From: an uncultured Collinsella sp.
Lineage (GTDB): Bacteria; Actinomycetota; Coriobacteriia; Coriobacteriales; Coriobacteriaceae
Assembly: GCA_900553415.1 (NCBI GenBank)
Contig: USDH01000078.1
Span: 1-7,249 of the forward strand
Reading direction: 5' to 3'
Length of the DNA stretch: 7,249 nucleotides
In this document: one piece after another, positions 1-6,891 of the stretch
How positions within the stretch are numbered: position 1 is the stretch's first letter
Layout of the letters: every line of letters begins with the position of its first letter
Notes under the pieces: model-generated
Databases searched by the model: none
The model's input: the letters and a program-made list of their open reading frames with translations, nothing else
Told to the model about the DNA's origin: nothing
Made by a program: the position numbers and the translations under genes

Positions 1-22
1 GGCCACGGGATTCCCCGTGGCC
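1..22 (-). terminator. Hairpin downstream of kdgT, probable intrinsic terminator (cut by window edge)
   Basis: A perfect 9-bp stem (GGCCACGGG / CCCGTGGCC) closes a 4-nt loop (ATTC on the plus strand). It lies 45 nt beyond the kdgT stop codon, where a terminator for that minus-strand gene is expected. The U-tract that would prove an intrinsic terminator would lie to the left of position 1 and cannot be seen. The 45 nt between stop and hairpin hold only a minor GCC-GTTT-GGC inverted repeat (57-66). Confidence 0.55.
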
Positions 23-67
23 GCCCTGTGGCGTGGCTAGTTATTTAGCTTTGATTGCCGTTTGGCA

Positions 68-1084
68 TTAGGCGGCTGCGGAGGCCTTGTCGGTCGTTGC
101 CTTGCCGTTGCTCTGCTGGCCCTCAAAATGCTTGTAGCACCAGCTGGTGACCAGCGGGGTCAAAATGGCCGTCACGATAGCGCACGCTGCAACCTGCGCC
201 GTAGCCGTCGCGAGCACGGCGCCACCGTACATGGCCTCGTTGACGCTTGCCATGGCGGCAGGCGTGGCCACATTGGCTCCGGCGCAGCTCGAAATGGCCG
301 CACCCGCGACACCCGTACCGCCCGTGAGCTTATCGACCGCGATGACGGGAATTGCAAAGACCACCGAGCAGATCACGCCGAGCAGAATACCGGGAAGACC
401 ACCATTAATGAGCTGGCCAAAGGTCATGGTCGAGCCCATGGCAAAGAAGACGAGCACGATGATGGCGGAAAGTGCAGGAGCCATCATCTTTTTAAAGCTG
501 GGGAAGAGATTGCCCAGAATAATGCCGACGACGATCGGCAGGATGGCACCCACGAGCGACCAGCCAATCGGAGCCTGGCCGGCGGCGCCAAGGACAATCA
601 TCGTGACCGGAGGGCCGACAACCAGCGTGGTGATTGCGACGGCGCCACGCTCGGCCTCGTTGCCCATGGTGCCCATCAGTCCAGCGTACATAGCGTTGTT
701 GGCACCCGTGCAAGCGGCCAGCATTACCATGGCCGAGATGCCAAACAGGTTGTCGTTGAACACATAAAGGATGAGCAGCGACACGGCAACGACCACGATT
801 TGCTTGACGGCGATGATGATGGCACCGCGGGCAGCAGCGGCAGGAGCACTCTTAAACGAAATCGTCGTGCCGACGATGAGCAAAAAAGCGCCCACGAGCG
901 GGCCTGCACCCTGCTGGGTCATGCCAAGCGTAAAGCTGCCGAGCGTTTTGAACAGGTCAGGGAATAGCGTGTTGAGCAGGCAGCCCAGCAAAAGCGGCAC
1001 CAAAATATTGGCACCCGGGATGGAGGACATCTTAAAGAACGGCTCCTTTGCCGCCGGCGCCTCCACCGCAGTCGATTCACTCAT
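68..1084 (-). CDS. kdgT: 2-keto-3-deoxygluconate permease (KdgT family)
   Basis: Predicted inner-membrane carrier of 338 aa for uptake of 2-keto-3-deoxygluconate (KDG), a breakdown product of pectin and uronic acids; family members are proton symporters. The protein is almost wholly hydrophobic, about ten membrane segments, after a short polar N-terminus (1-20) and with a polar C-terminal tail (321-338). Family resemblance is clear in SSIPGANILVPLLLG (20-34), GSFTLGM (49-55), PLVGAFLLIVGTTISFK (62-78), VVGPPVTMIVLG (155-166) and the conserved DKLTGGTGVAGAAIS (251-265) followed by GANVATPAA (269-277). Length is close to E. coli KdgT. An in-frame ATG 21 nt upstream exists (345 aa form), but the ATG at 1082-1084 is preferred because an AAAGGAG site lies 6 nt before it. 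It follows a reductase gene on the same strand after 108 nt containing a terminator-like hairpin. KDG is the family substrate; a related sugar acid cannot be excluded. Confidence 0.88.
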   Translation of the reverse strand: MSESTAVEAPAAKEPFFKMSSIPGANILVPLLLGCLLNTLFPDLFKTLGSFTLGMTQQGAGPLVGAFLLIVGTTISFKSAPAAAARGAIIIAVKQIVVVAVSLLILYVFNDNLFGISAMVMLAACTGANNAMYAGLMGTMGNEAERGAVAITTLVVGPPVTMIVLGAAGQAPIGWSLVGAILPIVVGIILGNLFPSFKKMMAPALSAIIVLVFFAMGSTMTFGQLINGGLPGILLGVICSVVFAIPVIAVDKLTGGTGVAGAAISSCAGANVATPAAMASVNEAMYGGAVLATATAQVAACAIVTAILTPLVTSWCYKHFEGQQSNGKATTDKASAAA

Positions 1085-1090
1085 ATATAT

Positions 1091-1097
1091 CTCCTTT
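1091..1097 (-). promoter_or_regulatory. Ribosome binding site that fixes the kdgT start
   Basis: On the minus strand AAAGGAG is followed by a 6-nt ATATAT spacer and the ATG at 1082-1084. The more upstream in-frame ATG (1103-1105) lies 5' of this site and has no comparable site of its own, so the shorter 338-residue protein is favoured. Confidence 0.85.
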
Positions 1098-1132
1098 GGA
1101 TGCATGCGAATCGTAGCCGCACGCGCCTATGT

Positions 1133-1173
1133 CAGAAAGAAGGCGACGGTCCCGAGTCGCAGGAGCCGTCGCC
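1133..1173 (-). terminator. Intercistronic hairpin with T-rich tail between the SDR gene and kdgT
   Basis: GGCGACGG (1142-1149) pairs perfectly with CCGTCGCC (1166-1173), and TCC/GGA can extend the stem past a bulged base. Read on the minus strand the stem is followed directly by TTCTTTCT, an interrupted U-tract. It begins about 20 nt after the SDR stop codon, the usual place for an intrinsic terminator. Because no good promoter is visible in the roughly 50 nt between this hairpin and kdgT, it may be a partial terminator that lowers permease expression relative to the reductase. Confidence 0.6.
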
Positions 1174-1192
1174 GAATAATCGTCGTGGGGTA

Positions 1193-1942
1193 TTACCCGT
1201 CCAGGACGATGCCGCCGTCGCAGTCGCCGATCTCGCCGTTCACGAAGCTGGCGAGGTCGGAAGCGAAGAACAGCACCATCTGCGCAGGCTCGCTGGCCTG
1301 GGCGGCGCGGCCCAGAGGAATACCGTTGATGATGCGCTGAGAGTTCTCGTCAGAGAGAATCGAGGTCATATCGGTAAGGGTAAGTGACGGGCACACGGCG
1401 TTGCAGCGGACGCCAAACTTGCCGCCTTCCTTGGCGACTGCCTTGGTTAGACCGTTAACACCGGCCTTGGAGCTGGCGTAGGCGGCTGTGCCGAGCAGGC
1501 CGCCACCGATCTTGCCCGCAACGGAACTCACGTTGACGATAGTGCCGGCATGGGCCGCCTTAAAGTGCGGGTACACGGCGTTCATCATAGTGAAGGTACC
1601 GTTGAGGTTGATGTCGATGGTGCGACGCCACTCGGTGTCATCGATCTCGTCGAACTTCTTGGTGCTGATGACGCCAGCGCAGTTGATCAGGATGTTGGTT
1701 TGCGGCAGGTCCGTAAAAATCTGCTCGACGGTCTCGCGCGCCTTGGGTGCATCGGCGACATCGAGCTGATAGAACTTGTTGCCCTCGCCAAGCTCGGCCA
1801 CAGCGGCCTCGCCCTTAGCAGCGTTCCTTGCGATGAGCGCGACATGTCCGCCGCCCGCGACGATGCCCTTGGCGATCTCGAGGCCAATGCCCTGAGTGCC
1901 GCCCGTGACAATCGCGGTCTTGCCCGTGAAGTCAAATGCCAT
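1193..1942 (-). CDS. SDR-family NAD(P)-dependent oxidoreductase (KduD/FabG-like)
   Basis: Classical short-chain dehydrogenase/reductase of 249 aa, the normal family length, probably a soluble cytoplasmic tetramer. Visible motifs: cofactor-binding TGGTQGIG (13-20), DV (61-62), NCAG (87-90, usually NNAG), active-site Asn112 in DINLNG, Ser140 in NVSSVAG, and the catalytic pair Tyr155/Lys159 in YASSK. Arg39 at the end of the second strand (LIARN) suggests NADP(H) preference. The usual PG after the catalytic helix is replaced by CPSL (184-187). Substrate is not readable from sequence. Its position before a KDG permease suggests a sugar-acid dehydrogenase such as 2-dehydro-3-deoxy-gluconate 5-dehydrogenase (KduD) or gluconate 5-dehydrogenase; a general 3-oxoacyl-ACP-reductase-like enzyme is the alternative. 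The ATG at 1940-1942 has AGGGGGA seven nt upstream. A second AAGGAG further upstream (1970-1975) has no start codon near it. Confidence 0.9.
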   Translation of the reverse strand: MAFDFTGKTAIVTGGTQGIGLEIAKGIVAGGGHVALIARNAAKGEAAVAELGEGNKFYQLDVADAPKARETVEQIFTDLPQTNILINCAGVISTKKFDEIDDTEWRRTIDINLNGTFTMMNAVYPHFKAAHAGTIVNVSSVAGKIGGGLLGTAAYASSKAGVNGLTKAVAKEGGKFGVRCNAVCPSLTLTDMTSILSDENSQRIINGIPLGRAAQASEPAQMVLFFASDLASFVNGEIGDCDGGIVLDG

Positions 1943-2056
1943 GACTCCATCCCCCTTTATATAAGGTGTCTCCTTGCGGGAAGTTGGAGCATCGCACGTG
2001 GCGATAAATGAGTCCCAGTCGTCATGGTGGTGACAACCCCTCGCCTAACCGCGGGC

Positions 2057-2084
2057 ATAATAGTTCTTTGAAACGCTTCAGCAA
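2057..2084 (-). promoter_or_regulatory. Candidate promoter for the SDR-kdgT unit
   Basis: On the minus strand a TATTAT -10 box (plus positions 2057-2062, five of six matches to consensus) is preceded by a 16-nt spacer and a weak TTGCTG -35 box (2079-2084, three of six). Transcription would start near 2050, giving an approximately 108-nt leader before the reductase start. The weak -35 and the operator-like palindrome between the boxes fit a regulated promoter. Not experimentally supported. Confidence 0.45.
2069..2080. promoter_or_regulatory. LacI-family-like operator (TGAAACGCTTCA)
   Basis: A 12-bp palindrome with a central CG and perfect TGAA/TTCA flanks (only the symmetric pair at positions 5 and 8 deviates). 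LacI-family regulators, including Gram-positive KdgR-type repressors and CcpA, bind CG-centred palindromes of this TGAAA..TTTCA style. It lies between the -35 and -10 boxes of the candidate SDR promoter, a classic repression position. The regulator gene is not in this window, so the identity of the binder is inference. Confidence 0.45.
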
Positions 2085-2117
2085 TTGAATTTTTTAACTC
2101 TTTATGCGCTCTTTATA

Positions 2118-2154
2118 TTGCCCACTGCATGAGGCCCGAATATGCGGGTATCAT
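2118..2154 (+). promoter_or_regulatory. Candidate promoter region for the marR-ABC operon
   Basis: Two overlapping possibilities: TTGCCC (2118-2123), 17-nt spacer, TATGCG (2141-2146); or a better -10 box TATCAT (2149-2154, five of six) with no good -35 at the right distance. The second would start transcription near 2161 and give a leader of about 32 nt before the GTG start. The surrounding sequence is AT-rich compared with the coding regions. Box assignment is uncertain. Confidence 0.3.
2135..2148. promoter_or_regulatory. Near-perfect 14-bp palindrome at the marR promoter
   Basis: CCCGAATATGCGGG is symmetric at 12 of 14 positions. It sits directly upstream of, or overlapping, the candidate -10 boxes of the marR-ABC operon, where a MarR dimer could block RNA polymerase. 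MarR proteins typically bind palindromes of roughly this size near their own promoters. Binding is inferred from position and symmetry only. Confidence 0.35.
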
Positions 2155-2158
2155 CTTT

Positions 2159-2195
2159 CACCGAAAATAGTTTCTAGTGTTAGGGGTTTTCGGTG
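2159..2195 (+). promoter_or_regulatory. 9-bp perfect inverted repeat ending on the marR start codon
   Basis: CACCGAAAA (2159-2167) is the exact reverse complement of TTTTCGGTG (2187-2195). A G-U pair and two further A-T pairs (2156-2158 with 2196-2198) could lengthen the stem. The 19-nt interval contains the AGGGG ribosome binding site (2182-2186), and the GTG start codon forms the end of the right arm. It could be a second operator for MarR overlapping the transcription start, or an mRNA hairpin that masks initiation. If transcription starts near 2161 the left arm would be slightly shortened. Confidence 0.45.
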
Positions 2196-2642
2196 GAAGA
2201 TACCGATTTCCATGAGCTTGGGCGTCAGCTCTTAACTGAGTTTGGCAGCATGCATCAGCGCATTTCGCACTTTGCGGACAAAGCTCTCGGCGGCGAGATG
2301 GCTGTCATGCGCGCCCTCATGCTCGCTGGCGGTTCGCTCACGCCGAGCGAACTCGCTGATCGCGCCTGGGTCTCGAGCGCCCGCATCGCCAACATCCTGC
2401 GCGCCCTCGAAACCAAGGGCTGGGTCGAGCGCGAGCACTCAAAGACCGACCGTCGTCGCGTACACGTCACGGTGACCGACAAAGGCCGACAAGATCTCGA
2501 AATCAAACGTCGGGAATTCGAGGACCGCACCGCGGCCTTTCTCGAGCAGCTCGGCGAAACGGATACCCAAGAGATGGTGCGCCTTCTAAGGCGTGCCAAC
2601 GAAATTATCGACCGCAACCAAGAAAGGAGAGATGCCGAGTGA
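2193..2642 (+). CDS. MarR-family transcriptional regulator
   Basis: Winged helix-turn-helix regulator of 149 aa, typical MarR length, expected to act as a homodimer on DNA. The DNA-binding core runs from about residue 48 to 96: helix LTPSELADRA (49-58), recognition helix around SSARIANILRALETKGW (61-77), and the wing EREHSKTDRRRVHVTVTDKG with the characteristic DRR (86-88). Flanking N-terminal (3-30) and C-terminal (98-146) helices form the dimerisation region. Initiation is at a GTG (2193-2195) with AGGGG six nt upstream. It is the first gene of an operon with two ABC exporter genes and its last bases overlap the next gene by 4 nt. MarR proteins in this arrangement usually repress their own operon and release DNA on binding a small toxic ligand that the exporter removes. 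The ligand here is unknown. Confidence 0.92.
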   Translation: MEDTDFHELGRQLLTEFGSMHQRISHFADKALGGEMAVMRALMLAGGSLTPSELADRAWVSSARIANILRALETKGWVEREHSKTDRRRVHVTVTDKGRQDLEIKRREFEDRTAAFLEQLGETDTQEMVRLLRRANEIIDRNQERRDAE

Positions 2643-5008
2643 GGATTCTCAAGCTCTTTAAAAAGCATATCCTGGCGCTGCTCACAGCTATCGTACTTAT
2701 CGTAATCAGCTGTAATGCCGACCTGGCGCTACCTACGTATATGAGTGACATCGTCGATGTGGGCGTGCAGCAAGGCGGCATCGCCTCGCCCGTACCCGAC
2801 ACCATTCGCGCCGAATCGCTCGATGACCTCAAGCTCTTTATGGGCGCCAAGGACGCCAAAGCTGTGGATGCCGTGTTTAGCAAGGCGGACAACAACGGCA
2901 TTCGAACGTACAAGGGCACCGAGGAGGAGCGCGCCGACGGCGGCAAGATTGCCGACATCATGAGCCTGCCCGAGACTGTCGTCCTTTCGTTCAACCAGGG
3001 CATCGATGCCAACTCCATGGGCGACATGACCGGCGCATCTACAGAGGCAAGCGATGACGGCGCCGCTCAGGCCATGCCCACCCCCGAGCAGATGGCGGCG
3101 ATGACGCCCGAGCAGCTCGCCGAGATGCAGCAGAAGGCCGCAGCGGCACAGAACATGCAAAAGCAGATTGATGCCGACGGCGGCAAGATCACCATGAAGA
3201 GCCTGCGCCTGGGCGTTGAAGGCGGCCTGATCGATCAGGGCAAGCTCGTCGAGGGCGCCAACGACATGGCGGACAAGATGGGCTCCATGTCGGGCTCCAT
3301 CGTGACCCAACGCGCCGTGAGCTATGTGCAAGACGAGTACAAGGCGCAAGGCATCAACCCCGCCGACGTGCAGAACGCCTACCTGGGCCGCATGGCGACC
3401 ACGATGTTTGGTCTGTGCCTTGTGTCGCTCGTCGCCACCATCCTGACCGGTGCCGTGGCTTCGCGCACCGCCTGTTCCATCGCACGCGACCTGCGCCGCG
3501 AGACCTTCAACAAGGTTATGCACTTCTCGCCGGCCGAGGTGGGCAAGTTTAGCCAGGCCTCGCTCATCACCCGCTGCACCAACGACATTCAGCAGATCCA
3601 GATGGCCGCAACCCTGTTTATCCGCATGTGTCTGATGGCCCCCGTCATGGGCATCGTCGCCGTCATGCGCGTCCTGGCCAACCATACCGGCCTAGAGTGG
3701 ACCATCGCCGTGGCCATCATCGCGGTCTCGGCCGTCGTCGGCGTGCTTATGGGCCTCACCATGCCCAAGTTCAAAAAGATGCAGAGCTTTGTGGACCGTG
3801 TGAACCTTACCGCCCGCGAGCTGCTCGACGGCCTTATGCCCATCCGCTCGTTCAACCGCGAGGAGCATGAGCTCGAGCGTTTTGACAAGGCGTCGCTCGA
3901 CCTGATGACCACGCAGCTCTACACCAACCGCGCCATGAGCTTTATGATGCCGCTTATGATGCTTGTCATGAACTGCATCACCGTGCTTATCGTCTGGTTT
4001 GGCGCGCAGGGTGTGTCCGACGGCGTGATGCAGGTCGGCAACATGATGGCGTTTATCTCCTACACCATGCAGATCGTCATGGCGTTTATGATCCTCACCA
4101 TGGTTTCGGTTATCCTGCCCCGTGCCGAGGTCGCAGCTGAGCGCGTGGAAGAGGTCATCACCTGCCCCACGAGCATCAACGACCCTGCCTCGCCCAAACT
4201 GCCCGCAGCCAGCGCGCCGCGCGGTGAGCTCACCTTCCGCGACGTGAGCTTCCAGTACCCCGATGCCCGCGCCGATGTCATCAGCGGCGTGAACTTCACC
4301 ACGCACGCCGGCCAGATGCTCGGCATCATTGGCTCCACGGGTTCGGGCAAGTCCACGCTTGTGCAGCTCATCCCGCGCCTGTACGACGTCACGGGCGGCA
4401 GCATTTCACTCGACGGCATCGACGTGCGCGACATGACCCTTTCCGAGCTGCGCCGCCGCATTGGTTACATCCCGCAGCAGGGTCGTCTGTTCTCGGGCAC
4501 CGTTGAGAGCAACCTCAAGTTTGCCGGCGACATGGTGAGCGACGAGGACATGCACCGGGCCGCGCGCATCGCCCAAGCCGAGGACTTTATCGCCGAGCGC
4601 GAGGGCGGCTACGACTCCCCCATCAGCCAGGGCGGCTCCAATGTTTCGGGCGGTCAGCGCCAGCGTCTGGCCATCGCCCGCGCGTTGGCCAAAAAGCCCG
4701 AGGTCGTGGTGTTCGATGACTCGTTTAGCGCCCTCGACTACAAAACAGACGCGCGCCTGCGCGAGGAGCTTGCCAAAAACGTTACCGACGCCGCGCTCGT
4801 GGTCGTGGCCCAGCGCATCGCGACCATCATGCACGCCGACCAGATCATCGTGCTCGATGACGGCCACGTAGTGGGCACCGGCACGCACGAGGAGCTGCTA
4901 CGCAGCTGCCCGGCGTACCTGGAGATCGCACAGTCGCAGCTTTCCGCCGAGGAGCTGGGGCTTACCCAAAAAGAAATTGCAGCCGTCATGGAAGGAGGCG
5001 AGCGCTAA
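2639..5008 (+). CDS. Heterodimeric ABC exporter subunit with degenerate ATPase site and large extracytoplasmic insertion
   Basis: Half-transporter of 789 aa (permease plus ATPase), about 170-200 residues longer than usual. TM1 is near 9-31; then about 215 mainly hydrophilic residues (32-250) precede TM2 (253-276); TM3-TM6 lie near 326-347, 354-376, 433-457 and 469-494. The insertion holds a Met/Gln-rich stretch (146-176) with a repeated TPEQ(M/L)A(A/E)M unit. The nucleotide-binding domain (about 528-789) shows A-loop Tyr540, Walker A GSTGSGKST (565-573), Q-loop Gln613, signature VSGGQ (669-673), Walker B VVVFD (689-693) followed by Asp694 instead of catalytic Glu, D-loop SALD (697-700) and Gln725 in place of the switch His. 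This is the catalytically weak partner of a heterodimer, as in TM287/288-, LmrCD- and BmrCD-type exporters. Starts at GTG (2639) overlapping marR by 4 nt, with AAGGAG nine nt upstream, implying translational coupling. Substrate unknown; drug, peptide or lipid export is plausible. Confidence 0.93.
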   Translation: MRILKLFKKHILALLTAIVLIVISCNADLALPTYMSDIVDVGVQQGGIASPVPDTIRAESLDDLKLFMGAKDAKAVDAVFSKADNNGIRTYKGTEEERADGGKIADIMSLPETVVLSFNQGIDANSMGDMTGASTEASDDGAAQAMPTPEQMAAMTPEQLAEMQQKAAAAQNMQKQIDADGGKITMKSLRLGVEGGLIDQGKLVEGANDMADKMGSMSGSIVTQRAVSYVQDEYKAQGINPADVQNAYLGRMATTMFGLCLVSLVATILTGAVASRTACSIARDLRRETFNKVMHFSPAEVGKFSQASLITRCTNDIQQIQMAATLFIRMCLMAPVMGIVAVMRVLANHTGLEWTIAVAIIAVSAVVGVLMGLTMPKFKKMQSFVDRVNLTARELLDGLMPIRSFNREEHELERFDKASLDLMTTQLYTNRAMSFMMPLMMLVMNCITVLIVWFGAQGVSDGVMQVGNMMAFISYTMQIVMAFMILTMVSVILPRAEVAAERVEEVITCPTSINDPASPKLPAASAPRGELTFRDVSFQYPDARADVISGVNFTTHAGQMLGIIGSTGSGKSTLVQLIPRLYDVTGGSISLDGIDVRDMTLSELRRRIGYIPQQGRLFSGTVESNLKFAGDMVSDEDMHRAARIAQAEDFIAEREGGYDSPISQGGSNVSGGQRQRLAIARALAKKPEVVVFDDSFSALDYKTDARLREELAKNVTDAALVVVAQRIATIMHADQIIVLDDGHVVGTGTHEELLRSCPAYLEIAQSQLSAEELGLTQKEIAAVMEGGER

Positions 5009-6864
5009 TGGCAGACGAGACCAAGACTCAGATTCCCAAGCCCACCCGCCAGCGTGGTCCCATGGGCCGCATGGGCGGCATGCGTCGTGGCGAAAAGGCC
5101 AAGGACTTTAAGGGCACCATGAGGCAGCTGCTCGGCTATATCGGCCAGCACAAGATTGCTGTGTTTACCGCCGTCGCCTTTGCCGTGTGCTCGGTCATCT
5201 TTAACATTGTGGGGCCCAAGGTGCTCGGCCAGGTTACCACCAAACTGTTCGAGGGCCTGGTTGCCAAGGTCAACGGTACCGGCGACGTTGACTTTGACTG
5301 GATCGCCAAGACGCTCGGCTTTTTGCTCTGCCTGTATCTGGCGAGCTCTGTCTGCAGCCTCATCCAGGGCTGGCTCATGACCGGCGTCACGCAAAAGATT
5401 TGCTACCGCATGCGCAAGGAGATCGCCGCCAAGATCGCCGTCGTTCCGATGAGTTACTTCAACGGCCACAGCAAGGGAGACGTGCTCAGCCGCATCACCA
5501 ACGACGTCGATACGCTGGGTCAGTCGCTCAACCAGAGCGTGACACAGCTCATCACGTCGGTGACGCAGATTATCGGCGTGCTCGTCATGATGCTTTCGAT
5601 CAGCCTGCCGCTTACCGGCGTCACCGTGCTCACGCTGCCGGCCGCCGCGATTATCCTGACCGTGATGATTCACTTCTCGCAACCGTACTTCCGCGAGCAG
5701 CAGCAGGTTCTGGGCGCCGTCAACGGCATTATCGAGGAGGACTTTGCCGGCCAGAACGTCATTCAGGTGTTCGACCGCGCCGAGGCCTCGATCGAGGAGT
5801 TCGACCGCCAAAACGACCGCCTCTTTATTAGTGGCTGGCGTTCGCAGTTCCTGTCGGGCCTGATGATGCCGCTTATGAGCTTGGTGGGCAACATGGGCTA
5901 CGTGGGCGTCGTCGTGGTGGGCGCGCAGCTCGCGCTGACCGGCAATGCCACCCCTGGCGATATTCAGAGCTTTATCCAGTACGTTCGCAACTTTACGCAG
6001 CCCGTGCAGCAGCTGGGCAACGTGAGCAACACGATGCAGTCGATGGCCGCTGCCACCGAGCGCGTCTTTGAGTTCCTGGCCGCGCCCGAGGAGGAGCAGA
6101 AGGCCGACGCCCAGATTCCCGAGAAGCGCCCCGGCCACGTTGAGTTCGACCACGTCAAGTTTGGCTACACGCCCGACAAGACCATCATCCACGACTTTAG
6201 CTGCGAGGCACAGCCCGGTCAGACCATCGCCATCGTCGGCCCCACCGGCGCCGGCAAGACCACGCTCATTAAGCTGCTGCAGCGCTTTTACGACGTGGAT
6301 GACGGTTCACTGCGCGTCGAGGGCGTCGACGTGCGCGACTGGGACCGCGCGGCGCTGCGCGGCGAGTTTGCCATGGTGCTGCAGGACACCTGGCTGTTTA
6401 ACGGCACCATCCGCGAGAACATCCGCTACGGACGCCCCGATGCGACCGACGCCGAGGTCGAGGCCGCCGCACGCGCCGCACGCTGCGACCACTTTATCCA
6501 TACGCTCGCCGGTGGCTACGACTTTATGATCAACGAGGAGGGCACTAACCTGTCGCAGGGTCAGCGCCAGCTCGTGACCATCGCCCGCGCCATTTTGGCC
6601 GACCGCCCGGCGCTGATTCTGGACGAGGCGACCTCCAACGTGGATACCCGCACCGAGGAGCTCATTCAGCGCGCCATGGATGCGCTGATGCAGGGCCGCA
6701 CGAGCTTTGTCATCGCGCACCGCCTGTCCACGATCCGCAACGCCGACGTGATCTTGGTAATTCGCGACGGCGACATCGTCGAGAAGGGCACGCACGACGA
6801 GCTGCTCGCCCAGGGCGGCTTCTACGCCGATCTGTATAACTCGCAGTTCGACGAAGCAGCATAG
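5008..6864 (+). CDS. Heterodimeric ABC exporter subunit with canonical catalytic site
   Basis: Half-transporter of 618 aa, partner of the preceding gene. A basic cytoplasmic N-terminal tail rich in Gly, Met and Arg (15-38) precedes six membrane segments (about 48-70, 102-123, 180-200, 203-222, 285-309, 315-335). The nucleotide-binding domain shows Walker A GPTGAGKTT (411-419), Q-loop Gln459, signature LSQGQ (515-519, Gln for the first Gly), Walker B ALILDE with Asp539 and catalytic Glu540, D-loop SNVD, and switch His571 in IAHRLST. Its Walker residues pair with the intact VSGGQ of the first subunit to form the active ATPase site, while its deviant signature completes the degenerate site. The ATG at 5008-5010 overlaps the previous TAA by one base (TAATG), with AAGGAGG nine nt upstream, so translation is coupled and near-equal subunit output is expected. 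A strong terminator follows. Membrane exporter function is secure; the substrate is not. Confidence 0.95.
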   Translation: MADETKTQIPKPTRQRGPMGRMGGMRRGEKAKDFKGTMRQLLGYIGQHKIAVFTAVAFAVCSVIFNIVGPKVLGQVTTKLFEGLVAKVNGTGDVDFDWIAKTLGFLLCLYLASSVCSLIQGWLMTGVTQKICYRMRKEIAAKIAVVPMSYFNGHSKGDVLSRITNDVDTLGQSLNQSVTQLITSVTQIIGVLVMMLSISLPLTGVTVLTLPAAAIILTVMIHFSQPYFREQQQVLGAVNGIIEEDFAGQNVIQVFDRAEASIEEFDRQNDRLFISGWRSQFLSGLMMPLMSLVGNMGYVGVVVVGAQLALTGNATPGDIQSFIQYVRNFTQPVQQLGNVSNTMQSMAAATERVFEFLAAPEEEQKADAQIPEKRPGHVEFDHVKFGYTPDKTIIHDFSCEAQPGQTIAIVGPTGAGKTTLIKLLQRFYDVDDGSLRVEGVDVRDWDRAALRGEFAMVLQDTWLFNGTIRENIRYGRPDATDAEVEAAARAARCDHFIHTLAGGYDFMINEEGTNLSQGQRQLVTIARAILADRPALILDEATSNVDTRTEELIQRAMDALMQGRTSFVIAHRLSTIRNADVILVIRDGDIVEKGTHDELLAQGGFYADLYNSQFDEAA

Positions 6865-6891
6865 ATTCGGCGGCAAACAGCAGCAATACCC

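Noticed and set aside
14..20. CCCGTGG in the first hairpin matches the outer end of the 36-bp arm near 6988-6995
   Set aside because: The match is only 7-8 bases and GC-rich; it does not continue into ACAAAAAATGG, so it is most likely coincidence.
62..967. Long plus-strand open frame opposite the permease gene (301 codons)
   Set aside because: It is antisense to kdgT. The translation is rich in His, Arg, Asp and Gly with no family resemblance, as expected for a GC-rich shadow frame.
1957..1964. TTATATAA palindrome just upstream of the reductase ribosome binding site
   Set aside because: As a minus-strand -10 box it would start transcription on top of the ribosome binding site and no -35 is present, so it is more likely just an AT-rich leader segment.
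5005..6192. Long minus-strand open frame (395 codons) opposite the second ABC gene
   Set aside because: The sense strand carries complete ABC motifs; the antisense product is low-complexity His/Asp/Ala/Leu-rich and has no independent support.
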